A DNA stretch of 16,263 bases from an uncultured Verrucomicrobia subdivision 3 bacterium (GCA_903861445.1 CAIOUK010000081.1:1-16263), one strand, 5' to 3'. Shown: positions 6,009-15,071, counted from the stretch's first letter. The notes: generated from the letters alone by a model not told the origin. Numbers and translations are program-made.

Positions 6009-8381
6009 ATGCGCCAACCCCACAAAAAATCCGCCAGCGGCCAGGGCCGCCAGACGCCCATTTTTGCCTGGATAAATTGGGGGCGTTCCAAGCTGTCTGG
6101 TCTGAAAATCCGCCCGGCGATTTTCTGGCTGCTAATTTTCTCGGGCGCTAATCTGGTCGCGGCGGAACCGCCGGCCGCGCCGTTTCCGCCGATGCTGGCG
6201 ACCAGCGATTCGTCCACCTACAACGTCCAGTCCTATGTGATTGAAGGGAAAACTTTGCTGGCCACGAATGTTCTCATCCCGCTGCTCTCCAAATACACCG
6301 GCACGAATATCAGCGTGGGCGAAATCGTGCGCGCGGCGAGTGAGCTGGAAACCGAATATCGCAAGCAAGGTTTCCCGACGATGAATATCATCATCGCCCA
6401 GAAAAAAATTACCAACGGCATCGTCACGATGGGGATTTTTCCCGGGGCCATCGCTCAAATCGTGGTGTCGGGAAACCGCTACTTGGTTTCAAGTGACGGC
6501 GCGGTTGCGCCCGAAAATCCGTCCGCCGTCGCCGCGGCTGTTCCCCCACCAAAACCGGCGGCCGCTGCCACCGCCACGAACACCGGCCCCCGGTTCACCG
6601 TGGAAAAATATTTGGTCTCCGGCAATACGGTTTTATCACCGCAAATCATGGGCTTGAGTTTGACCAATGCGCCGGGAGCCTTCGGCACCAATGTCAGCTT
6701 CGATGGGATTATCGCGGCGAGGAACGAACTGCAAGGGGCTTACCTGACGCGCGGGTATGTGACGGTAGCCGTGGGTTTGCCCAAGCAAACACTGACCAAT
6801 GCGACGGTCAAAATGCAGGTGACCGAAGGCCGGCTCGCTTCAATTTTGGTGAAGGGTAATCATTATTTCAGCTCCAACAATGTGATGCGCACGCTGCCCA
6901 GCCTGCACACGAACATGATTCTGAACAGCCTGATTTTTCAGGCGGAACTGAATCGCGCCAACGCCAACCAAGACCGTCAAATCTATCCGGTGATCGACCC
7001 CGGCCCCGATCCAGGCACCAGCGATCTGACGCTGAAAGTCAAAGATCGTTTGCCCCTTCATGCCAAAGTGGAGTTGAACAACCAAAGCTCGCCCGGCACG
7101 CCGGATTTGCGCGTCAATTCCTCGGCGGTCTATAACAATCTCTGGCAGGAGGAACACTCGCTGGGCATTCAATACAGCTTCTCCCCGGAATATTATAAAA
7201 CGGTTTCGCCGTTCGTCTCGAAAATCAACAAGTCGGAATGGGATTTTTACGACCAGCCGCTGGTGGCCAATTACAGCGCGTTTTACCGGATGCCGCTGGG
7301 CCGGCCAGAAGCGGTGGCGGACGCCATTGCCAACAATCCCGGCAGCTTCGGCTATAATGAAGCCACTCGAAAGTTCGACCTGCCGCCGCCTTCCGGCCAG
7401 CCGGAAATTAATTTCTACGCCAGCCGCTCGACGATTGACGGGGGATTGACCACCTTGTCCTCCGAAGTTCTTATCGCTACGAACGACTATTCGTTGTCCA
7501 GAAATGTGGTGCAGCAGGATTTGACGGAGAACAACGACCTCGGCTTCCGCTTGAGCGTGCCGTTGCCGGCTTCACCCGATTTCCATTCCGGCCTGTCCGG
7601 TGGACTTGATTTCAAGACCTACCAGTTGACCAGTTACAAAACCAATGTCTTTGCATTAAAAGTTAATGAAACCGTTTACGTCAGCCAAAACATCTACACC
7701 ATCCCCGTCGGCTCCACCGATTACTCGCCCGTGCCGGTCACCGTCAGAAGTCTGCAATATTTGCCACTGGCATTGCGCTACGATGCGTCTTTGAATGCCG
7801 GCCCGCAAGGCACTTTCAATTTCGGTCTGGGTCTCACAGCCAATCCCTGGTTTTCGGGATCGGTGAGTAATTTACAAAACATTGCTGGCTCACACAAATC
7901 TTCCGGCAATTGGGTCACGCTCACCCCCAGTCTTTCGTGGGTGGGAGCCATTTATACCAACTGGATGACCACCGTGCGGATGGACGGCCAATGGGCCAAC
8001 GAGCCATTGATCAGCAATGAGCAATTTGGCGCCGGCGGTGTTGGCAGTGTGAGAGGTTATCAGGAAGGACAAGTTTTTGGTGATACCGGCTGGCATGTTT
8101 CATTTGAGCAACAAACCCCGCCTCATGTCGTCGGCCCGGTGTATGGCAACACCCCGCTCATCGTCCGCGGCTCGTTTTTTATGGACTATGCCACGGTTTA
8201 TTTGCTGGATCCGCAAGGCCGTCCCGACAGCACTTCCTTGTGGGGGACTGGCTTTGGTGGCGTGGCTTCCATCGGCTCCCACTGGGAAGCCCGGTTTCTG
8301 CTTTCGGTGCCGCTGCTGAAACTCGCCAACACTTCGCTCAATCGGCCGTTCTTTAACTTCGGCCTAACCGCCCAGTTTTAA
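6009..8381 (+). CDS. TpsB/FhaC-type two-partner secretion outer-membrane transporter, with three POTRA domains
   Basis: This encodes 790 residues, longer than the roughly 550-600 usual for FhaC/ShlB. An extended N-terminus leads into a hydrophobic core at about 37-50 (AIFWLLIFSGANLV) and a likely cleavage site after VAA (52). POTRA-like domains follow at about 71-157, 195-275 and 276-350. The first two resemble each other and are separated by an Ala/Pro linker (about 161-194). The last two match the normal POTRA1-POTRA2 pair, including the PDPGTSDLTLKV segment. The rest is a 16-strand-type beta barrel carrying the VRGY lid-loop motif at 681-684 and ending in Phe (NFGLTAQF), as outer-membrane proteins do. 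It would sit in the outer membrane and export the TpsA encoded 6 bases downstream. Confidence 0.94.
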   Translation: MRQPHKKSASGQGRQTPIFAWINWGRSKLSGLKIRPAIFWLLIFSGANLVAAEPPAAPFPPMLATSDSSTYNVQSYVIEGKTLLATNVLIPLLSKYTGTNISVGEIVRAASELETEYRKQGFPTMNIIIAQKKITNGIVTMGIFPGAIAQIVVSGNRYLVSSDGAVAPENPSAVAAAVPPPKPAAAATATNTGPRFTVEKYLVSGNTVLSPQIMGLSLTNAPGAFGTNVSFDGIIAARNELQGAYLTRGYVTVAVGLPKQTLTNATVKMQVTEGRLASILVKGNHYFSSNNVMRTLPSLHTNMILNSLIFQAELNRANANQDRQIYPVIDPGPDPGTSDLTLKVKDRLPLHAKVELNNQSSPGTPDLRVNSSAVYNNLWQEEHSLGIQYSFSPEYYKTVSPFVSKINKSEWDFYDQPLVANYSAFYRMPLGRPEAVADAIANNPGSFGYNEATRKFDLPPPSGQPEINFYASRSTIDGGLTTLSSEVLIATNDYSLSRNVVQQDLTENNDLGFRLSVPLPASPDFHSGLSGGLDFKTYQLTSYKTNVFALKVNETVYVSQNIYTIPVGSTDYSPVPVTVRSLQYLPLALRYDASLNAGPQGTFNFGLGLTANPWFSGSVSNLQNIAGSHKSSGNWVTLTPSLSWVGAIYTNWMTTVRMDGQWANEPLISNEQFGAGGVGSVRGYQEGQVFGDTGWHVSFEQQTPPHVVGPVYGNTPLIVRGSFFMDYATVYLLDPQGRPDSTSLWGTGFGGVASIGSHWEARFLLSVPLLKLANTSLNRPFFNFGLTAQF

Positions 8382-8387
8382 TTTGTC

Positions 8388-11300
8388 ATGAAAATGTCAC
8401 TGAAAAAACTAGGTCAAAGCGCCGGCCCGCGCATAAGTTCAAAGTTAAGGTATTTTATGATGACAATATTTTCGCGTTCATGGTGGCGGGTGTCCGCGAC
8501 AACGCTGACCGTAATGTTATTGCACTCCGGCCAGCATCCGGCGCTGGGCAATCCGACCGGTGGCACGGTGGCTACCGGCACGGCAACAATCACCACGTCC
8601 GGCTCGCAACTGACCATCCAGCAAACCTCGGCCAACGCCTTTATCAACTGGCAGAGCTTTAATATCGCCGCCGGAGAGACGACGACTTTTGTTCAGCCTT
8701 CGTCCTCTTCGGTGGCTTGGAATCAAATCAATGATGTCAATCCCTCGCAGATTCTGGGGAACCTAAATGCGAATGGCTTTGTGATTCTGCAAAACTCGGC
8801 CGGCTTTTACATCGGTGGTCAGGCCTGTATCACCGCCCACGGTTTGGTGATGACCACCGCCGGCTCGGCCACGCCGCCGCCGAACGTTTTTAGCAGCGGT
8901 GCGTGGCAGTTCAATGCGCCGCCGCCGACTGCCAAAATTATCAATTATGGTCAGATCAAAACGGATGGCGCGACGGGCAGTTCGGTATTTTTGATCGCCA
9001 ACGATATTGAAAATTACGGCACGATTTCCGCCCCGGCTGGAAAAATTGGTCTTTATGCCGGCCAGCAAGTTTTGGTTTCCATGAGTCCGGACGGTCGCGG
9101 GTTGAGTGCCAAAGTCACGTTGCCGCAAGGCTCGGTGGACAATGAAGGCAATTTGATTGCCAACGGGGGAACCATTATCGCCCAGGCGCAAGTGGTAAAT
9201 CAGAACGGCCTCGTTCAGGCCAATTCCGTCCAGAAGGTCAACGGGGTTATCGAGTTGGTTGCCAGCGACAGCCTCACTTTGGGAGCCAGCTCCGATATTG
9301 AAGCGAATGGCGACAATACTGCGAGCAGCGCCAGCCCCGGCGGGTTTGTCATTCTCAAATCCGACAATTCCTTTGCTGACACTACAAGTTCAAAGATCAA
9401 TGTTTCCGGTCAGCTGGGTGGTCAGAACGGAATTCTCGAAGTTTTTGGTCAGAACGTGGTGGACGCGACATCGCTTCAATCGAGTGTCGGCAATAATTAT
9501 GCTCTCCTGATTAATCCCAATGATATAACTCTTTCAGCCGCGCCCACGGATACTTCCACCACCAGTCCCAATCTCAACTTAACTGCTTTGAACAATTACT
9601 CTCAAATCGGATTGCAGTCATTAGATGGTAATATCAATTATACGGTCGCCGCTGGCAACCTTGCCTCAAGCTCGACTTGGACCTTGGCCGATGTTACCAG
9701 CACCATGAATTACAATCTGACGGCCAGCAGCGGCAATATCATCCTGAATAAAAGCATCAAGGCTGGTTATAACTGGAATCTGAACCTGACGGCCGACGAT
9801 AGCGTTTTAGTTGGTGGCTCTGTTCTTCAAACTCAAAACGGCGATATTACCGTTTCTGCGGTCAATGATGTGACGGTTGGCGGCGGCGCGATTCGAACCA
9901 TCGGCGATGGTAACATCAACGTGACGGCGCAAACAGGTAACGTCAATACCGGCACCGATGTCCAAGGCTACCTCTTCGGTCAAAGTGGTGCGCCCTATTA
10001 CAAGGTCAACGCCGCCAATCTGGGCGGCATCAGCACGGCATCGGGCGGCAATGTTACCATCACTGCCGGGGGTGATGTTACCAGCTTCCTGCCGATTCAA
10101 AGCCAATATAACTTGGCACAATTTGATGGCGGTTGCGGTGCTTTCGGGGCTCAACCCGGCAACGTCACCATCACTGCTGGTGGCAATGTTTATGGGCATT
10201 ATGTGCTGGCCAATGGTATCGGCACCATTACCGCCAACGGCGGGGATGTGGGCGCCTCATTAGATACACTGGCCAATGATCCCACCAAGGGTTTTTCTTT
10301 GAGTCTTATTAGCGGTAGTTGGAACGTCAATGCTCCTAACGGCAGCATTTATGTTCAAGACGTGCGCAATCCCAACGGGATTTTTGGTGAAACCTCCGGA
10401 TACCACCTAGACTACCCTGGCTATCATATTTTTGACTATGCCGCCACCGCTTCCGTCGAATTGGATGCGGGTAACTCTGTCGAGATTACCGGTTATGATG
10501 CCCCGCATTATCCTTTATCCACCGGCGGAACCGATGGTGGATATGTTATTCCGATCTTGTTCCCGCCATCGTTGACAGTCAATGCTGGAGCAGGCGGATT
10601 TATTTTGGACACGTCGGTCATTCTATTTCCTTCGCCTAATCAAAATTTGAATATCACCACCATCAACGGCGGTAACTTCGGCATCCCCAACACCTCCGAT
10701 CCTTATTCCACCGGTCCAGTCACCTTGTCTATGTCAGCCATGGCTCACAACACGACCGACGGCAATGGCTACCAATGGCTGCCGGACGGGGGTGCCTTTA
10801 CCACCATTGAAGATGATATTTATAATCCATTCTCCCTGACCGCTAACTTGAATAATCCCAACCCGGTTATTATTAACATTGATGGCAGCATCAATGGAGT
10901 CAATCTCTACACCACCAAGGCCACGGAGATAACTGTGAAAGGTGATATGATTAATTCCGGCTTGATGGGGGTGAACCTGCATGCGAACGATGTCACCTCG
11001 ATTAACGTGACCGGAGAAATCTACAACAGTCCTTTGTATTCCTTTGCCTCATTAAACGGGAGCGTAATTACCAGCGCCAATCCGTTGCAGCCCGCCACTT
11101 GGGATTCGGTCTTCCTGCTTGCGCTGAATCCCGCCCTGCTCGCCAATCTCGCGAGTGCTAATTTCAATACCGTTCTCGGCACGCTAGATCTGGGCACCTA
11201 CTTGAGGCAAAATGGTTATCTGCTCTTCCCAAGCCCGAACAATAGCCCCAACCAGTTCGGTAGCAATCCGGGATTCGTTTATGATACCACTTCCGGACAA

Positions 11301-12905
11301 TTAGCGTATAAAGGTCAATGGGGATTATCCGCCAGTCAGGCGGCGGCTCTGGCCGGAGGCACACTCACGGTGTTGGTGGCCGACAGTCACGGTAATCCGG
11401 TTATTGACGCTAATGGCCATCTGGAGACCACTACTTACACTTTTGGCGGAGCTTCGGCCATTGCCACCCTTGAAGCCGAAGCTCAACATGGCACTACAAG
11501 CCAGACCTCTGACATCGGCTATCAGGTGGGCGGGCTGGGTCAGTTTAACATCCAGGCGGCAGCCATCAATCTGGGCTATACTGACGGGATTGGATCCGAC
11601 GGGTTCGGTTATGCCGGATTAAATTCAAACGGAAAGTTCAACTATGCCTCGCTTCAGAGTTTGCTGCCCACAGCGGCGACCGGCGGCGCGGCCATCACTG
11701 TGACCACCTCTGGCATTCAGGATGCCGCCATGCAGAATGACAAATTGAATGTGGGCGATCTCGTCATGTTCAACTCCGCCATCTATTCCCGCGATGGCGG
11801 AAATGTCACCGTGAACGCCGGGGGCGACATTGATTTGGGCGCGGGCGGATTTTCCATCAACAATGCGCTAAGAATATCGGACTGCTATGGTATTTATACC
11901 TCCGGACATAGCGATGTTAATGTCACGGCTTCGGGAGATATCAGCATTGGCACCTCCCGCATTGCCACCTTCAACGGCGGCGATGTGGCCGTAACATCAT
12001 TGCATGGTGATGTGAACGCCGGCACCGGGGCCAACATCGCCCTGACGATTTTCGGAGTTATCGCCGGCGACAACGGGCCGGTGGCATCTCAATTCGGCGT
12101 CCTGTCCGACAATCAAGCGGCCATGGCGGCCGATCCCGCTTTTTATGGCAGCGGCATTTTGGCGGAATATCCGCTGGCGAAAAATCAATCTCCCGGCGGC
12201 AAGGGGCAGCCCGGAAACATCATGGTTTCGGCACCGGAGGGTAACATCATCTCGGGTTTGAGCGGCATTTCACAATTTGCATTGAACCAATCCATTGGCG
12301 GCAATCCTACCGTAACTCTGACCGCCGCCACGGACGGAAGTTATAATCAAATTAACAACCCGGCCCCCTTCACCTTAAATGGTGTTACTTATGCCGCCGG
12401 CACCTTGGCGGGTATCATGGTGAACGGCGTTTTCCAACCCCAAGGAAACATTCTGCTCGGCGGTGCGGTCGTCTGCGTCAATCTTAGCGTCACGGCTCCC
12501 TATGTAACCGGCACATTTGTTACTCAAGGAAACGCGGACATTAACACCGCGCAACAATTCAATGGCACCGTTCTTTCCGGCGGTATCGCCAGTTTTACTG
12601 GCGGCGGCAGCGTGGCTGGGACTATTATTGGTATTGGCGGCATCAGCGCTGGCAGTGGGGTCAGTCTGGCGAATGCGACTCTATTTTCCGCGAGCATAAG
12701 CGGAGTTGCCGGCGTTCAAAATACATTAGGAACTTCCGCTACCGCCACCGCTGGCAGTCAAACCGCCGCCGGTGAGGCCAGCAAGGAAACCAAAACGCTG
12801 GCCAGCACCGACACTGGCGAGGATGACGAGAAGAAGAACAAACTGAAGCCTTCCTTGTCGCGGCATATCAAGCGGGTCACGGTCATTCTGCCCAAGGCAA
12901 TCTGA
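8388..12905 (+). CDS. TpsA filamentous-haemagglutinin-family exoprotein
   Basis: This encodes 1505 residues. A long signal sequence (hydrophobic core near 36-46, cleavage probably after PALG, 54) is followed by the TPS secretion domain at about 55-160: FINWQSFNIAAGETTTFVQP, then NPSQILGNLNANGFVILQ. The NPNGI motif expected next is replaced by NSAGFYIGG. The remainder is Gly/Asn/Thr/Ser-rich beta-helix sequence with recurring GNVTITAGG-like units (near 555, 590 and 1138). The C-terminus is a charged stretch ending RHIKRVTVILPKAI. It would be secreted by the preceding TpsB and act at the surface, for example in adhesion or contact; no toxin domain is visible. An alternative start at 8457 (residue 24) has a better ribosome site (AAGG, 6 bases before). 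I keep 8388 because long TPS signal sequences are common. Confidence 0.93.
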   Translation: MKMSLKKLGQSAGPRISSKLRYFMMTIFSRSWWRVSATTLTVMLLHSGQHPALGNPTGGTVATGTATITTSGSQLTIQQTSANAFINWQSFNIAAGETTTFVQPSSSSVAWNQINDVNPSQILGNLNANGFVILQNSAGFYIGGQACITAHGLVMTTAGSATPPPNVFSSGAWQFNAPPPTAKIINYGQIKTDGATGSSVFLIANDIENYGTISAPAGKIGLYAGQQVLVSMSPDGRGLSAKVTLPQGSVDNEGNLIANGGTIIAQAQVVNQNGLVQANSVQKVNGVIELVASDSLTLGASSDIEANGDNTASSASPGGFVILKSDNSFADTTSSKINVSGQLGGQNGILEVFGQNVVDATSLQSSVGNNYALLINPNDITLSAAPTDTSTTSPNLNLTALNNYSQIGLQSLDGNINYTVAAGNLASSSTWTLADVTSTMNYNLTASSGNIILNKSIKAGYNWNLNLTADDSVLVGGSVLQTQNGDITVSAVNDVTVGGGAIRTIGDGNINVTAQTGNVNTGTDVQGYLFGQSGAPYYKVNAANLGGISTASGGNVTITAGGDVTSFLPIQSQYNLAQFDGGCGAFGAQPGNVTITAGGNVYGHYVLANGIGTITANGGDVGASLDTLANDPTKGFSLSLISGSWNVNAPNGSIYVQDVRNPNGIFGETSGYHLDYPGYHIFDYAATASVELDAGNSVEITGYDAPHYPLSTGGTDGGYVIPILFPPSLTVNAGAGGFILDTSVILFPSPNQNLNITTINGGNFGIPNTSDPYSTGPVTLSMSAMAHNTTDGNGYQWLPDGGAFTTIEDDIYNPFSLTANLNNPNPVIINIDGSINGVNLYTTKATEITVKGDMINSGLMGVNLHANDVTSINVTGEIYNSPLYSFASLNGSVITSANPLQPATWDSVFLLALNPALLANLASANFNTVLGTLDLGTYLRQNGYLLFPSPNNSPNQFGSNPGFVYDTTSGQLAYKGQWGLSASQAAALAGGTLTVLVADSHGNPVIDANGHLETTTYTFGGASAIATLEAEAQHGTTSQTSDIGYQVGGLGQFNIQAAAINLGYTDGIGSDGFGYAGLNSNGKFNYASLQSLLPTAATGGAAITVTTSGIQDAAMQNDKLNVGDLVMFNSAIYSRDGGNVTVNAGGDIDLGAGGFSINNALRISDCYGIYTSGHSDVNVTASGDISIGTSRIATFNGGDVAVTSLHGDVNAGTGANIALTIFGVIAGDNGPVASQFGVLSDNQAAMAADPAFYGSGILAEYPLAKNQSPGGKGQPGNIMVSAPEGNIISGLSGISQFALNQSIGGNPTVTLTAATDGSYNQINNPAPFTLNGVTYAAGTLAGIMVNGVFQPQGNILLGGAVVCVNLSVTAPYVTGTFVTQGNADINTAQQFNGTVLSGGIASFTGGGSVAGTIIGIGGISAGSGVSLANATLFSASISGVAGVQNTLGTSATATAGSQTAAGEASKETKTLASTDTGEDDEKKNKLKPSLSRHIKRVTVILPKAI

Positions 12906-12924
12906 ACCGCAGATTATTTTTGGC

Positions 12925-12946
12925 GAGCTTCAACAAAGCTTTTTTT
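12925..12946 (+). terminator. Probable intrinsic terminator after tpsA
   Basis: Twenty bases past the tpsA stop, AGCTT and AAGCT form a 5-bp stem (6 with a G-T pair) around CAACA, followed by six or more T. The stem is short and AT-containing, so it is a weak terminator, but its position is right for ending the tpsB-tpsA transcript. Confidence 0.5.
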
Positions 12947-13019
12947 AGTGAAATCTTCAGTCTGGGAATTTAATTCTCCTGCAGGTGATTAGCGTAGTCA
13001 GGCGGTGCAAAGCATCTCA

Positions 13020-13034
13020 ACCATTTTGAATGGT
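13020..13034. repeat. Small inverted repeat ACCATT-TTG-AATGGT
   Basis: Six-base arms around three bases, in the 250-bp gap between the tpsA terminator and the terminator of the minus-strand PKD gene. No T-run follows. Nothing else is recognisable in 12947-13151. Confidence 0.35.
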
Positions 13035-13151
13035 AATTATGTCTGGCTCACCCAACGAAGCCTGTCAAACACATCACGCTGGCTGTAACCCGTCAGTAGC
13101 GGCCAGCAATAACAATTACATCCGGCACCCGCAGACCGACTTTTCTGAAAT

Positions 13152-13185
13152 AAAAAAGCTGGCTGCCTTTTTGGGGCCAGCCAGC
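13152..13185 (-). terminator. Intrinsic terminator after the PKD protein gene
   Basis: Read on the minus strand, GCTGGCT pairs with AGCCAGC, extended by GCC/GGC with one bulged base, around a CCAAAAA loop, followed by TTTTTT. It begins about 20 bases after the stop of the minus-strand gene at 13205. It is strong and correctly placed. Confidence 0.85.
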
Positions 13186-13204
13186 CTGAAATTTCCAACC
13201 TGTA

Positions 13205-14872
13205 TCACGGGGAAACAAGCCGGAAAAATGCCCCGGCGTTGGTCAGTGAACTGTTCGTGTAAGGATTCGGGAAGGTGTTGGTGAACACCGGCGTCCAACT
13301 GGCCACCGGCAAGGTCAGATTGGTGGTTGATAAAATCCGATATTGCACTCCTGCCGGACTGTTGGGACAACTGAACACCAGCTTGCCATTGGCCGTGGAT
13401 AAGTTGGTCGCCACCAGATTCGGTGCCGGCAGGGCTGCAATATAGTTGACCAGCTTGTTAGTGCTGGAACCGCCGGAGCCATTTACAACCAAGATAACTG
13501 TATTTGTGCCGACCGCCGCATAGGTGTTAGTCACATTGCCGCCGGTGAGGTTGGTAACGATGGTGCCGTTGCCAAAGTTCCAGACCGAATTGGTAAAGCT
13601 ACCGGCGGACGTATTCGTGAACCCGACCGTCAAGGGCGCAAAGCCATTGGTCGGCGTGGTGGCCTGAAAACTGGCCACCGGTGCCGCCACCGCCGCATTA
13701 GTCACCACGATATAATTGGTCAGGATGTTAGTGCTGGATCCGCCTGCACCCTTCACCGTCAAGGTAACTGTGTTAGTGCCGGCCACCGCATAGGTATTAG
13801 TCACATTGCCACCGGTAAGATTGGTAATGATGGTGCCATTGCCAAAGTTCCAGACCGAATTGGTAAAGCTACCGGTGGACGTATTCGTGAACCCGACCGT
13901 CAAGGGCGCAAAGCCATTGGTCGGCGTGGTGGCCTGAAAGCTGGCCACCGGCGCGGTCACCGCCGCATTCGTGACTACCACATAAGCAATCTGCTGGTTG
14001 GTGCTCGCGACTCCTGCCGCCGTCACGATCAGGGTGACCGTATTCGTGCCGGCCACCACATAAGTGTTGGTCACATTCGCACTGGTGGTGTTCGTGATCG
14101 AATGACCGTCGCCAAAGTTCCAGACCCAGTTCGTGCCCACCCCGCTGCCCACGGAAGCATCGGAAAAGACCACTTGCAGTGGGGCTGATCCAGTCGTCGG
14201 CGTGCCTGTGAACCCGGCGAAAAGCGTGTTATAAGTCAGATTGGTTTTTGCATCGAGGGTAAATACCCCCAGCAAGGTCATCGTTGCATTGTCGGTCAGC
14301 TCGCTCCAGAAATAAGCATTGTTAGTCCCCAACACCGTGGGATCATTGGCGGTGGTATTATAATATGTAGGGGCGGTTCCACTTCCAGTTCCTCCCCCGC
14401 CAATATTGCCCGCTACTTGACTATACCAACTGTTCGCATCACTGGCCGCATCCGAACCTGATTCTCCGGCGAAAATCGGATATGTCGGAAAGTTGGCGGT
14501 AGTGGTGCCTTGACAAAGCGATATCATGGCTTGATCCATTTTATTAAATAATGGACCTGAAGATGAATTGGGAGTAGCACCCACTGCCGTGGTGACCCAA
14601 TTGGTTTTGTAGGGGCTGCCAGCACTATTATTGCCGATAACACCCCAATATTGAACAGCCAACGTGCGACCGGTAAGATTGGTGGTGAGATTCCACGTCT
14701 TGCCATTGGTCAGTGACGAAGCCGCGCCCAAATCATAGAGCACATCCGTGCCGCCACCGGTGGTGAAGCCAAGAATCAAATGACCTTCAACATAATAGGT
14801 GGTGGCGTGAACTGCCGTAACGCCAATCAGGCCGAGAGTAGCCAACAGGGCTGCTTTCAATAGTTTTCTCAT
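13205..14872 (-). CDS. Secreted protein with three PKD domains and a Verrucomicrobia-type N-terminal module
   Basis: This encodes 555 residues. A signal peptide (about 1-23, MRKLLKAALLATLGLIGVTA, cleavage after VHA) is followed by a module at 24-215 (LILGFTTGGGTDVLYDLGAA ... SWYSQVAGN ... LLGVFTLD). That module resembles the body of many secreted Verrucomicrobia PEP-CTERM-type proteins. Three PKD domains follow at about 218-305, 308-395 and 398-485. The last two are near copies and read WNFGNG where PKD usually has W-[DN]-F-G-D-G. The tail (490-555, QYRILSTTNLTLPVASWTPV ... FFRLVSP) is a small beta module common at the end of Verrucomicrobia exported proteins. No PEP-CTERM sorting signal or anchor is seen. 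Start set at ATG 14872; the in-frame TTG at 14881 adds only three residues. Function is unknown; PKD domains often mediate binding to surfaces or polymers. Confidence 0.88.
   Translation of the reverse strand: MRKLLKAALLATLGLIGVTAVHATTYYVEGHLILGFTTGGGTDVLYDLGAASSLTNGKTWNLTTNLTGRTLAVQYWGVIGNNSAGSPYKTNWVTTAVGATPNSSSGPLFNKMDQAMISLCQGTTTANFPTYPIFAGESGSDAASDANSWYSQVAGNIGGGGTGSGTAPTYYNTTANDPTVLGTNNAYFWSELTDNATMTLLGVFTLDAKTNLTYNTLFAGFTGTPTTGSAPLQVVFSDASVGSGVGTNWVWNFGDGHSITNTTSANVTNTYVVAGTNTVTLIVTAAGVASTNQQIAYVVVTNAAVTAPVASFQATTPTNGFAPLTVGFTNTSTGSFTNSVWNFGNGTIITNLTGGNVTNTYAVAGTNTVTLTVKGAGGSSTNILTNYIVVTNAAVAAPVASFQATTPTNGFAPLTVGFTNTSAGSFTNSVWNFGNGTIVTNLTGGNVTNTYAAVGTNTVILVVNGSGGSSTNKLVNYIAALPAPNLVATNLSTANGKLVFSCPNSPAGVQYRILSTTNLTLPVASWTPVFTNTFPNPYTNSSLTNAGAFFRLVSP
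13441..13980 (-). repeat. Tandem 270-bp direct repeat encoding PKD domains 2 and 3
   Basis: Copies 13441-13710 and 13711-13980 are in register at exactly 270 bp (90 codons). The most alike stretch is about 13585-13690 against 13855-13960, where I count only a few mismatches in about 105 bases. The third PKD domain, encoded just upstream in the gene, has diverged. This indicates recent unequal duplication or gene conversion. Confidence 0.85.
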
Positions 14873-14889
14873 TTTATTCAAATTTTGGG

Positions 14890-14967
14890 TTCGCGTGTCT
14901 CAAGATAATCAGTCGGTTACATTACCGTTCTGGCCATCTCCCATCTATCTGTTTTAGGACACGCGAA
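14890..14967 (-). promoter_or_regulatory. Inverted repeat in the probable leader of the PKD gene
   Basis: TTCGCGTGTC (14890-14899) and GACACGCGAA (14958-14967) are perfect 10-bp inverted repeats separated by 58 bases. The proximal arm ends 18 bases before the ATG at 14872. In RNA it would form a long-loop stem just ahead of the ribosome site; in DNA it could be a two-site operator. Which one applies cannot be told from the sequence. Confidence 0.45.
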
Positions 14968-15071
14968 GATACTTTTAGGACTTTGAAGGCATTGCCTGCA
15001 TTAACTTCTCTACCAACAACATAAAAAGTAAAATCCTCGGAGGAAATGGCAACACGCAGAATGACGACAAT

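Noticed and set aside
13205..14872. PEP-CTERM protein
   Set aside because: The N-terminal module recalls that group, but the C-terminus ends FFRLVSP without the PEP motif, membrane helix or basic tail.
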